From Nitrospira sp. (GTDB lineage: Bacteria; Nitrospirota; Nitrospiria; Nitrospirales; Nitrospiraceae), in assembly GCA_020216985.1 (NCBI GenBank), contig JAIWOH010000077.1:1-10000 (forward strand): 10,000 nt of DNA. Reading direction: 5' to 3'. The position numbers and the translations under genes are program-made. Shown one piece after another: positions 1 through 6,153 of the stretch. The notes beneath the pieces were generated by a model. The model saw only the letters and a program-made list of their open reading frames with translations. It was not told the DNA's origin and made no database searches. How positions within the stretch are numbered: the first letter of the stretch is position 1; the number at the start of each line of letters is the position of its first letter.

Positions 1-1355
1 GCCCGGTTGCCGCCGGTTTTCTTGAGCGTATCGACGATGCGGGCCCGCTCGGTTTGGGCGATCACCCCGCGGGTCACCGAACGCAAGTCTTCCCCCTCCT
101 CAGGGGCGCTCACGGTGATAAGGTCGTCGCAGTCGATCGCCGCTCCGGCAGTCGTCACGACGGCCCGTTCGATATAGTGTTGCAGCTCCCTCACGTTTCC
201 AGGCCATGCGGCTTTGCTCAACGCCTGTTTCGCCCGGTCCGACAACGTGCGAACCGGCTGCTGATGCCGCCTGCAGGATCGAGCGATGAAATGTTCCGCC
301 AGCAGGGGGATGTCTTCCCTTCGATCGCGGAGCGGAGGTACATAGAGCGGCAAGACCGCCAGACGATAATACAAGTCCTGTCGAAACGCCTTTTCTTTGA
401 CAAGATCCGTGAGGTCTTTATTCGTCGCGGAAATGACCCGCACATCGACCTTGATCGGCTTGGTCCCACCGACGGGCCTGATCTCACCCTCTTGCAGCAC
501 ACGCAGCAACTTGGCCTGAAATACCGGCGTGGTGTCGGCGATTTCATCAAGAAAAATCGTCCCCGAGTCGGCTTCCTCGAACAATCCGCGTTTATTCGCC
601 ACCGCGCCGGTAAAGGCGCCCTTCACGTGGCCGAACAACTCGCTTTCGAGCAGCGTTTCCGGCAGAGCGCCGCAGTCCACGACGATGAAGGGTTTGTCTT
701 TCCTCCGGCTCAAGGCGTGGATCGTTTTTGCGAGCAGTTCTTTGCCCGTTCCACTCTCACCCTGAATCAGCACCGTCGCCGAGCTTTCCGCCACAAGCGC
801 CACCATGTCAAAGAGCCGCTGCATGGCCGGGCTCCGACCGATCAACTCCCCCAGCGAATCCCGCGCCGCCGACGGCCCCTGCTCCGGCTTGGAGGAAATG
901 GGACGGGCCTCTCTCTTCTCCCCCTTGAACAGCACCAACATCGAACCGACGTCACCCTCGCCGGTGACAAGCGGAAACGCTTGGTGCATCCCGCAGGCCG
1001 TTCCATCGCCTCCGATGGAACAAGAGACCGACTGGACCTCCGGCGCTTCGAACACCTTGATTGCCGGACAGGCCCCGCACGGATCGGATCGATGAGCGAA
1101 GGCTTCGTAACACTTGGCCCGCTGGCTCTCCGGTTTCTTGGCCGCCGCGGACGACCACGCCGGCTCGTTCGCATACACCACATTAAAATGGCGGTCCATG
1201 ACCGCCACACGGTCGGTCAACCCGCCGGCGAGTTGGGTGATCGCCTCAAGTCGCGCCAAGAGGATAGGATCGCGAAATGGTGGGACGCCCTCTTGCCCCC
1301 CCGCGTCCCCTTCTTGGGCTTGATGACAGCGTGAGACTCGTTGCTCACCGCTCAT
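1..1355 (-). CDS. PAS-like sensor, sigma54-dependent transcriptional activator (NtrC/bEBP family), 3' end outside window
   Basis: Bacterial enhancer-binding protein: an AAA+ ATPase that remodels sigma54-RNA polymerase at promoters. Seen in the reverse-strand reading: about 451 codons, open to the window edge. Residues about 33-150 look like a PAS-type sensor domain with a Cys cluster (C82, C93, C96, C112, C121; motif DPCGACP). The AAA+ domain spans about 170-400: Walker A GESGTGKE (199-206), sigma54-contact loop GAFTGA (246-251), Walker B TIFLDE (266-271) and arginine-finger region FRQDLYYR (324-331). The start of a Fis-type helix-turn-helix (TLKKTGGNR) runs off the window. ATG 1355 is the first possible start, because an in-frame TAA lies two codons upstream. 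It has no receiver domain of its own. The receiver-only gene 69 bp upstream on the same strand probably belongs to the same operon. The Cys cluster suggests metal, heme or redox sensing (inference). Confidence 0.95.
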   Translation of the reverse strand, partial: MSGEQRVSRCHQAQEGDAGGQEGVPPFRDPILLARLEAITQLAGGLTDRVAVMDRHFNVVYANEPAWSSAAAKKPESQRAKCYEAFAHRSDPCGACPAIKVFEAPEVQSVSCSIGGDGTACGMHQAFPLVTGEGDVGSMLVLFKGEKREARPISSKPEQGPSAARDSLGELIGRSPAMQRLFDMVALVAESSATVLIQGESGTGKELLAKTIHALSRRKDKPFIVVDCGALPETLLESELFGHVKGAFTGAVANKRGLFEEADSGTIFLDEIADTTPVFQAKLLRVLQEGEIRPVGGTKPIKVDVRVISATNKDLTDLVKEKAFRQDLYYRLAVLPLYVPPLRDRREDIPLLAEHFIARSCRRHQQPVRTLSDRAKQALSKAAWPGNVRELQHYIERAVVTTAGAAIDCDDLITVSAPEEGEDLRSVTRGVIAQTERARIVDTLKKTGGNR

Positions 1356-1424
1356 GGTTTCTTATCCAAACCGACGACCTCGTTGCTCTGGTCCCGACAG
1401 TCGGCTGAGCCCCCTTCCCATCCA

Positions 1425-1781
1425 TCATGCCCCTTGGCGATTCAACAGCCGTTGCACGCAAGCTTTTAACTCCGAGATCCGTACCGGCTTGTTGAAATAA
1501 GCGTCGGCGCCGGCCTTCAAGACGTCCTGCTCGGCCCGCGCGTCACCGAACGCGGTCATTACGATAATGGGGCAGCGGGGAGCAATCGTTCTCAACCGAC
1601 TGATATAGTCCGGCCCTCCGGCCGGCATACGGAGATCGGTGAGAATCACATCCGGCACGGACTCCATCACCATCCGAAAGGCTTCATCACCATCCTTTGC
1701 CTGCCGCAACTGATAGTCGGAGCTCCAAAATTCGTCACAGAGCAGACTGAGCATCTCCCGGTCATCTTCGACGATCAGCAT
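1425..1781 (-). CDS. Single-domain response regulator (CheY/Spo0F-like receiver)
   Basis: Phosphoacceptor receiver domain of a two-component system, 118 aa, with no output domain. All signature residues are present: acidic pair D6/D7 (VEDD), phosphoacceptor D49 (ILTDLRMP), T76 (MTAF) and K98 (FNKP). I chose ATG 1781 because an AGGAAGG Shine-Dalgarno-like run lies about 9 nt upstream and because it puts the phosphoacceptor at the usual position. An in-frame ATG at 1814 would add 11 untypical residues. The gene is followed on the same strand, after 69 bp, by the sigma54 activator, which lacks a receiver; the two may act together. No histidine kinase is visible in the window. Confidence 0.93.
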   Translation of the reverse strand: MLIVEDDREMLSLLCDEFWSSDYQLRQAKDGDEAFRMVMESVPDVILTDLRMPAGGPDYISRLRTIAPRCPIIVMTAFGDARAEQDVLKAGADAYFNKPVRISELKACVQRLLNRQGA

Positions 1782-1918
1782 GACGGCCACCCTTCCTCTT
1801 GTCACGGTCGCCATCCCCGCAATCCTACCTTCCGTTTCTCTTACGCTTACAGAGGGTCTGGCAAGGGATATGCCGACCGAGAGCGAAGGAAAGCCCTCAA
1901 AATTACGGATGGTTTTCT

Positions 1919-2263
1919 CTAGAGACCACCCTGGTTGTCCGTTGCTGGAGACAAAGGCGACAACCCGGAGGAGGCCGCTGGCGCGTCATGCCACAGTGCC
2001 AAGAGGCAACACCCCGCGCACGCTCCGACCGCCGAATTCCTCAGCCGACCCTCTCGACGGTCATAAGATTTCTTGTAGCCCTGACCCGCGGCGCCACGAG
2101 CCTCTTGCCGGTTGAACTCGAGAGCCTCCGCCAAGGTCACATGCAGAGTTTCCAGCAGTTCTTCGCGCGTGGCTTCTTGACGATTACCCCAGGCGCTTCC
2201 TCGATCCACCCGATCCAAGAATCGCCTTCCTGTTTGACAACCGCGGTAAACGTTATGCGTCAT
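1919..2263 (-). pseudogene. hicB: hicB-family antitoxin, frameshifted twice; possible hicA debris in its 3' part
   Basis: HicB-type antitoxins neutralise the HicA mRNA interferase. ATG 2263 has a well-placed GGAGG (2270-2274, 6-nt spacing). The opening residues (MTHNVY) and the block QEATREELLETL...LAEALEFNRQEA, about residues 28-56, are in one frame and match the C-terminal half of the HicB family. The expected N-terminal strands (TAVVKQEGDSWIGWIEEAPG) are also present, but in another frame between about 2246 and 2187. So two indels break the gene and cancel each other. An intact-length ORF remains, but its middle is scrambled. Beyond about 2055 the frame continues to a TAG at 1919-1921 without HicB similarity. 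The GC.LL...WHDAPA stretch there weakly recalls a HicA, which would be a decayed partner (low confidence). Sequencing indels are an alternative. Confidence 0.75.
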
Positions 2264-2296
2264 CGCATACCTCCAGCTCGTAGCCTAATGAAGGGG

Positions 2297-2340
2297 TCCC
2301 AAGATTCTTACTATCATGCGAGTCGCTCAACCTCTTGGGA
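2297..2340. promoter_or_regulatory. Inverted repeat upstream of the hicB remnant (operator-like)
   Basis: TCCCAAGA (2297-2304) and TCTTGGGA (2333-2340) form a perfect 8-bp inverted repeat around a 28-nt spacer, 34 bp upstream of the hicB start. TA antitoxins commonly bind such palindromes for autoregulation. A weak minus-strand promoter (TTGTGA, about 18 nt, GATTAT) would overlap the distal arm. Operator function is inferred from position. Confidence 0.45.
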
Positions 2341-2379
2341 TAATCATGCTGGATATCTCGCGTTCACAATCATCTCCAT

Positions 2380-2418
2380 GCCCATGAGAAACATTTGCAA
2401 TGTTTGTCTCTTATGGGC
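2380..2418. repeat. Long imperfect hairpin with one-sided bulges
   Basis: GCCCAT-GAGA-AACATT, loop TGC, then AATGTT-tg-TCTC-tt-ATGGGC. Sixteen base pairs form, and all four unpaired bases (TG and TT) lie on one arm. There is no T-run on either side typical of a strong terminator. It lies between intI copy 1 and hicB. It could be a folded recombination site remnant, a terminator or a small palindromic repeat. It lacks the conserved RYYYAAC/GTTRRRY boxes of attC. Confidence 0.5.
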
Positions 2419-2487
2419 CTTTATCAAGGTGCCACCAGCCGGGATAGACGGCAACGCCGGGCGGTGAGCCAGATCTCGGCCCGCGGT

Positions 2488-2710
2488 CTATCCAGGCATC
2501 AATGCCCCAAAAGCAGGCTGGTCGGCGGTGGTCATGCCCGATCTGTCGGGCTGGCGACGCTCCTTCCCCCCCATTGAGCACATGGCGTAGAGGACGATGG
2601 TCGTACTTACATCCCTCTGACCGAAAAGTTTCTGGATGCTCCTGATGTCACGGCCGTTCAAGCAGACAAGAAGCAAAGAAGTGGCGAAGCCTTCGACTGC
2701 ATGCTGGTGG
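2488..2710 (-). pseudogene. intI: Integron integrase (IntI) 3' fragment, copy 1
   Basis: C-terminal part of a tyrosine recombinase of integron type. In one frame (about 2710-2660) the reading gives LRHFFASCLLE, matching the LRHSFATHLLE box. After a frameshift near 2655 the next frame gives GRDIRSIQKLFGQRDVSTT followed by a Tyr-containing segment, matching [22 protein letters not shown]. The catalytic GH is changed to GQ, the region around the nucleophile Tyr is altered, and everything 5' of the LRH box is missing or unrecognisable. It is non-functional. It lies upstream of the hicB remnant in the same orientation, as the other two intI tails lie upstream of cassette genes. Confidence 0.8.
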
Positions 2711-2770
2711 CAATGGTCGATCGAGCGAAACAGAAACGGTCAAGCCCGAAGGCCCTTCAATGGCGAGTTT

Positions 2771-2980
2771 TTAAGCAGCGTGTTGCCCGGCGCTGGCTTT
2801 GGCGTGCATGACGGTGACGCCAACCAATTCGTTTCCATCGTAATGATAGATGACGCGGCCTTCCATTTCACTGTTGGTCGCCCGTTGAGGTTTCCTCAAA
2901 CTGATATAGAGCACATCCGCTTCCTCGTCGTAGTCGAGCCATAGATGGTAAGAACGCAGGTTCAATGATTGTGGGACCAA
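2771..2980 (-). CDS. DUF2283 family protein, probable partner of the upstream toxin-like gene
   Basis: Small DUF2283 protein (69 aa from this start). The diagnostic core LDYDEEADVLYISL (about residues 15-28) and the closing segment YHYDGNELVGVTVMHA match the family, whose members are often encoded beside small nuclease-like toxins; an antitoxin role is inferred. The frame has no ATG. TTG 2980 is the best start I can offer. However, the reading continues open upstream across the toxin stop and looks family-like (IAEVIDILSLVPQSLN), so the true start may overlap the preceding gene or have been lost. The spacing to the upstream gene (23 bp) implies co-transcription. Confidence 0.75.
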   Translation of the reverse strand: MVPQSLNLRSYHLWLDYDEEADVLYISLRKPQRATNSEMEGRVIYHYDGNELVGVTVMHAKASAGQHAA

Positions 2981-3003
2981 GCTGAGAATGTCTATGACTT
3001 CCG

Positions 3004-3327
3004 CTATTGGACGCCTCTCTTGAGTAGCTTGTCGATCTTCGAGGTCATGAATGCCGTGATGATGAATCCATCTTGATCTTGTTCCTTGTATGCGACCACG
3101 ACATGCTTGTGGCCGATGGCGGTGCGGTTGTACTGTTTGACCGCCAATAATTCGCCTTTCACTCCCGTCACGACATAATCTGGGTCGCTTATCGTGTCTA
3201 CCACAAGGTCGAGATGCCCCGCCAAATAATCGTGCGCCTCAACAATGTGGCTCCATCGCTCGTGCGTGAGGCGGACTGCGACGCCTCGTTTGGAAATCGG
3301 TGTGGCGAGAGGCTCCTCTCTAGCCAA
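3004..3327 (-). CDS. Probable BECR/RelE-fold nuclease-like toxin
   Basis: A 107-aa protein with the segments RLTHERWSHIVEAHD (19-33), GELLAVKQY (58-66) and HVVVAYKE...DGFIITAFMTS (75-96). This layout is typical of the PBECR-like nuclease toxins encoded next to DUF2283 proteins: a basic helix near the start, then beta-strands carrying His, Lys and an aromatic-rich end. RNase activity is inferred from the family and not shown by the sequence. The only start is TTG 3327, right after an in-frame TGA, with GGAG just 3 nt upstream, so translation would be weak or the 5' end has been altered. DUF2283 follows after 23 bp on the same strand. It could alternatively be an uncharacterised family with the same partner. 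Confidence 0.55.
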   Translation of the reverse strand: MAREEPLATPISKRGVAVRLTHERWSHIVEAHDYLAGHLDLVVDTISDPDYVVTGVKGELLAVKQYNRTAIGHKHVVVAYKEQDQDGFIITAFMTSKIDKLLKRGVQ

Positions 3328-3425
3328 TCACTCCAAAGTGAGGGCTCACGAGCTACGTTGACCGCGGCCATTCATTTCTCTGTGCCTGATCGAGTCGAGA
3401 ATGTCAGTATTGCCCAGGCTGGCTA

Positions 3426-3600
3426 CTATTGCAAGCGTTGGAGGGCTGCCATTGTATGGATAGCGATGGAGCGCTCCCCAGACGGAATTACATCATGTCC
3501 TCCAGCGGGTACGTCGATCCCCTCCTTCTTGAGCATCAGGAACAAAGCGCGCCCCATATGGGGGCCTTGTTTAGCTCCCCGGCTTCCTCCAGCCTATGCA
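3426..3600 (-). pseudogene. Decayed fragment of an unidentified small protein
   Basis: The 300 bases between the toxin-like gene and IS A hold only this. One frame (about 3600-3558) reads HRLEEAGELNKAPIWGAL. After an apparent one-base shift the next frame reads LMLKKEGIDVPAGGHDVIPS and continues to a TAG at 3426. Together the two parts look protein-like (amphipathic helix, then GHDVIPSGERSIAIHTMAAL), but I do not recognise the family. The 5' end seems cut by the left end of IS A. Bases 3329-3425 show nothing I can interpret. Confidence 0.3.
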
Positions 3601-3632
3601 GTAGAGAAAAGGAGCCTGAGCTAGCCCGGGTT

Positions 3633-4588
3633 TGACGGACACCTCAAATGGGGGCACGATAGCCCGGGGGAGGTGCGACTGGGCCAACGACGACGATTCA
3701 CCCCGGAATTTAAGCGGCAGGCCGTGCAACTCCTCGATGCGGGGCAACGTCCAGCCGCCGAGGTTGCTCGGGAACTCGGCATTCCTCGCAATCGGCTCTA
3801 CAAGTGGGAGAAAGCCATGGCTGGGCATGGCGGCGCGTTTCCCAGCTCAGGGCGGCAAGCCGAACCCGCGGCCGAACTTGCCCGCCTCCGACGCGAGGTG
3901 GCACAGGTCACGGGGGAACGAGACAGCTTACAAAAAGCGGCGGCGTGCTTCGCGAGGGAGTCCCGGTGAGGGACGCGTTCAGCCGGACTCAGGCGCCTCA
4001 CTATCGGGTCACACGGCTCTGCACAGTCTTGGGCGTACGCCGTAGTGGTTACTATGCCTGGCGCAATCGGGCGCCCAGTGCACGGACGCGGGAGGAGCAA
4101 CGGCTCCTTCTCCTCCTGTGTCAGCTTCATCAGGAGACCCGGGAGCAATACGGCGCGATGAAACTCTGGCGAGAGGCCAGGGGGCGGGGGATTCCGTGCG
4201 GACGCCATTGAGTGGCTCGGCTGCGGAAACTCGGCCGGCTCGAAGCAAAACGAGTCCGGCGCTTCCGGGTGAGCGTGGAGCATCATCAGCTCCCACCCCC
4301 GGCACCCAATCTGCTGGACCAACAGTTTGTCGCGCCGACACTCAACCGCATCTGAGTGGGGGACATCACGTTGGCAGCCCCTCGCGCAGGCTGGCGCTAT
4401 GTCGCGGTGCTCCTGGCTCTCTGTTCACGGCGGGTCATCGGCTGGGCCATGCGAGAGAAGCCTGATCAACAGGGAACGCTGGAGGCGCTGGCCATGGCCG
4501 TCCGCCAACGACGGGGCTCTCCCGGGCGCATTCATCACTCGGATCGAGGGGCCCAGTATACCTGTGGATCCTATCAACAGCCGTATCC
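3633..4588 (+). mobile_element. IS A: truncated, inactivated IS3-family element
   Basis: It contains orfA and a 5' portion of orfB of an IS3-family transposase. The left end is placed at TGACGGACACC (3633) from the usual TG start of IS3 ends. This cannot be confirmed, because the right end is missing: orfB similarity stops about 10 bp before the left terminus of IS B at 4589. Two nonsense codons in orfB show it was already dead. Confidence 0.75.
3673..3969 (+). CDS. IS3-family transposase OrfA (IS A)
   Basis: Helix-turn-helix DNA-binding subunit of an IS3-type transposase, 98 aa. Residues 8-48 (RRFTPEFKRQAVQLL...RPAAEVARELGI.RNRLYKWEK) are the classic HTH. Residues 67-98 (ELARLRREVAQVTGERDSLQKAAACFARES) form the leucine-zipper-like coiled coil that ends OrfA. 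The start is GTG 3673, with a purine-rich GGGGGAG just upstream. The stop TGA (3967-3969) overlaps the presumed GTG start of orfB (3966) in the -1 frame, the arrangement used for OrfAB frameshifting. This ORF is intact, but the element as a whole is not. Confidence 0.88.
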   Translation: MRLGQRRRFTPEFKRQAVQLLDAGQRPAAEVARELGIPRNRLYKWEKAMAGHGGAFPSSGRQAEPAAELARLRREVAQVTGERDSLQKAAACFARESR

Positions 4589-4631
4589 TGCTCCCCTTGA
4601 AATTGAGACCACGCCTACGACATGGTCCTGA
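3966..4631 (+). pseudogene. IS3-family transposase OrfB (IS A), two nonsense codons and 3' truncation
   Basis: Catalytic integrase subunit with an rve (DDE) core. One frame reads from GTG 3966 through YRVTRLCTVLGVRRSGYYAW. It hits TGA 4209-4211 (where the family has Arg, after GRH) and TGA 4353-4355 (in place of Trp in RIWVGDIT). It then continues through GDIT, AVLLALCSRRVIGWAM and HHSDRGAQYT, which hold the first and second catalytic Asp. The last matching residues are GSYQQ near 4580. The third catalytic residue and the C-terminus are gone, and the frame ends at 4631 inside IS B. Confidence 0.85.
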
Positions 4632-4652
4632 GCGGACCGAGGAGGTGGCAAG

Positions 4653-4979
4653 ATGGCAGCAGACGCAACCGAACCGATTGAACGGTGGACGGCCAAACGG
4701 CGCGTGGCGCTGGTGGTCAGTATCTTGAAGGGCGAGACGTCCGTCGCCGAAGCAGCTCGGACGCATGGGCTGACGGTGGCCGAGGTCGAAGACTGGCGGG
4801 AGAAGTTTCTGGTAGGGGCCGAGCATGCGCTGCGCACGCGACCGAAGGACGAAGACGCCATGAAGGACGCGCAGATCAAGACGCTGAAACAGAAGATCGG
4901 GGATCTCGTCCTGGACAACGATATTTTACGGGAGGCGTTGAAGCCCTACCCTTTGGACCGGAAGACAGCCGACGCGTGA
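4653..4979 (+). CDS. IS3-family transposase OrfA (IS B)
   Basis: DNA-binding subunit of the IS B transposase, 108 aa. Residues 12-56 form an HTH of the IS3 type (WTAKRRVALVVSILKGETSVAEAARTHGL, then VAEVEDWREKFL; shown in two parts). Residues 68-95 (DAMKDAQIKTLKQKIGDLVLDNDILREAL) are a coiled coil. ATG 4653 has GAGGAGG about 8 nt upstream. The stop TGA (4977-4979) overlaps GTG 4976 of orfB in the -1 frame. The ORF is intact and differs in sequence from OrfA of IS A and IS C, so three unrelated IS3 subtypes sit in this window. Confidence 0.9.
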   Translation: MAADATEPIERWTAKRRVALVVSILKGETSVAEAARTHGLTVAEVEDWREKFLVGAEHALRTRPKDEDAMKDAQIKTLKQKIGDLVLDNDILREALKPYPLDRKTADA

Positions 4980-5788
4980 GGCGCGCGCTGCCGGGTGTCT
5001 CGGAACGGCGGAGTTGCCGGGTGTTAGCGGTCGGACGGGTGAGCCTGCATCGTTCCCAAACGGGTCGTCGGCGTCCTGTGGCCGGGGACCTGCCGTGGAT
5101 CGAGCCACTCTGGCAATTGATTCAGCAACATCCCACGTTCGGCTACCGGCATCTGTGGGCCGTACGGCGTCGCCGGACGCCCCATCGCGTGAACAAGAAG
5201 GCCGTGTATCGGGTGCTCCGGCAGAAGCGGTGGTTGGTGCATCAGCGGTCGTGTACCCCGCGGCCGCGCGTGCAGGGTTGGATCAGCCGAGCCAGCCGCA
5301 GTAATGAACGGTGGGCGATGGACGTGACGCATATTCCCTGTGGCCAGGATGGGTGGGCGCATTTGGCGGCCGTGATCGATTGTCATGATCGAGAGGTGAT
5401 CGGTTACGAGTTCGCGTTACGGAGTCGGGCGAAGGAAGCCGAGCGCGCCGTCGAAGCCGCCTGTCTTCAGCGCTTCGGCACGCTCCGGCCAGCGGGGGCG
5501 CCGGTCCTCCGCAGCGATAACGGGCTGATTTTCAAGAGTCGCCGATTTCGCCAGGCCTGTCGAGACTATCGGCTGTAGCAGGAGTTCATCACGCCCTATA
5601 CGCCGGAACAGAATGGGATCATTGAGTGGTTCTTTCGAAGCCTGAAGGAGGAGTGTGTCTGGCAACACACGTTCCAGACGTTCGAGGAGGCGCGACGAAT
5701 CATTCGGAACCGGCTGCGCTGGTACAACGAGGAACGGCCCCATAGCGCCATCGGGTATCGGAGCCCGGTCCGATATCGCGCACAATAA
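4976..5788 (+). pseudogene. IS3-family transposase OrfB (IS B) with an internal amber codon
   Basis: DDE integrase-type catalytic subunit, 270 codons from GTG 4976 to TAA 5786-5788. The N-terminal HTH_21-like region includes PLWQLIQQHPTFGYRHLWA. The rve core has the catalytic Asp in AMDVTHIP, the second Asp in VLRSDNGLIF and the Glu in EQNGIIEWFFRSLKEE. The end reads RWYNEERPHSAIGYRSP. A single TAG (5576-5578) replaces the expected Gln in DYRLQQEFITPY, between the second Asp and the Glu, so the unsuppressed product lacks the third catalytic residue. Everything else is in frame. The mutation therefore looks recent, or it is a sequencing error. Confidence 0.85.
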
Positions 5789-5838
5789 GCAACCCAGGTG
5801 GCTTGATTTCAGGGGAGCACTACAAGCCTGGGGCTGCC

Positions 5839-6063
5839 TCACTGCGCGCATCTAGGTAGCCAAGAGAAAAAGGGAATGTCCCTTTTCCCTCCCCTCGAGA
5901 TGGCTGCGCGGGCTTTGTCGAACCACGTCTTCTCGGGGGCAGCCTCCTTCAGCGAGAAGTCGATCGCCTCGGACGGGGAATCTGCAAGCTTCGCCTGACC
6001 GATGACGAAGTCCTTCAAAACCTTGTCGAAGTCGAAGCTGACGAAAACCTTCTTCTTGGCCAT
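5839..6063 (-). CDS. Truncated TIR-like domain protein (PF08937/ThsB-like), cassette gene
   Basis: The N-terminal part of the TIR-like family (DUF1863/MTH538; relatives act as ThsB in Thoeris defence). The start is ATG 6063, with GGAG 6 nt upstream. An ATG at 6069 sits directly on the GGAG. Residues 1-57 fit the family: KKVFVSFDFD (first strand), VLKDFVIGQAK, then DFSLKEAAPEKTW and KARAAISR. Two or three residues seem missing after FDFD. Family similarity ends at ISR (about 5893). The last 17 residues (GGKRDIPFFSWLPRCAQ) come from a palindromic sequence and flanking DNA, so the second half of the domain is lost. The start lies 25 bp beyond an attC core, as expected for the first gene of the next cassette. 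It is probably non-functional. Confidence 0.7.
   Translation of the reverse strand: MAKKKVFVSFDFDKVLKDFVIGQAKLADSPSEAIDFSLKEAAPEKTWFDKARAAISRGGKRDIPFFSWLPRCAQ
5868..5886. repeat. Perfect short palindrome at the TIR truncation point
   Basis: AAAAGGGA, loop ATG, TCCCTTTT: 8 bp paired with a 3-nt loop, inside the 3' end of the truncated TIR ORF. It resembles the small REP-like hairpins scattered in many bacterial genomes. It could also act as a bidirectional terminator. The function is not determined. Confidence 0.55.
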
Positions 6064-6087
6064 TGGCATCTCCGAAGTTATTTACAC

Positions 6088-6153
6088 GCCCAACGTTCCG
6101 GTTCAGGCGCGGGGCGCGTCAGCGACGACGTCGCCTGGAACCGGGGGTTAGCC
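6088..6153 (-). repeat. attC: attC recombination site of the HEPN-like cassette
   Basis: Read on the minus strand, the 66-bp site starts with R'' GGCTAAC and ends with R' GTTGGGC. Inside are L'' GGTTCCAGGCG and L' CGCCTGAACC. These pair fully except for one extra C in L'', the extrahelical base that sets strand choice by integron integrases. The central DNA (GACGTCGTCGC...GCGCCCC) is variable, as usual. The R'' box supplies a TAA stop to the preceding cassette frame, and the next cassette gene (TIR-like) begins 25 bp after R'. Confidence 0.88.

Larger units (their letters stand above)
4589..5819 (+). mobile_element. IS B: IS3-family insertion sequence, both ends visible
   Basis: Imperfect terminal inverted repeats bound a 1231-bp unit. 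The left end reads TGCTCCCCTTGAAATTGAG (4589 onward). The right end, read inward on the other strand, is TGCTCCCCTGAAATCAAG (from 5819). orfA and orfB lie between them in the -1 overlapping arrangement. The 3-4 bp flanks differ (left atcc, right ctac), so no target duplication is preserved. The left side abuts truncated IS A, and the right side abuts unrelated DNA beside a truncated TIR gene, which suggests an adjacent deletion. Confidence 0.8.

Noticed and set aside
54..1334. A 426-aa plus-strand open frame
   Set aside because: It is antisense to the sigma54 activator, whose Walker A, GAFTGA, Walker B and arginine-finger motifs are unmistakable on the minus strand; the plus-strand product has no recognisable domain.
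1799..2467. A 222-aa plus-strand open frame
   Set aside because: Antisense to the hicB remnant and crossing two palindromes; no family resemblance and no Shine-Dalgarno.
3798..4341. Minus-strand open frames of 174 and 110 aa over IS A
   Set aside because: Shadows of the IS A transposase genes in GC-rich DNA.
4685..4975. The 5' extension of the IS B orfB frame
   Set aside because: This part overlaps orfA in another frame and lacks protein-like features; GTG 4976 at the orfA stop is the natural start.
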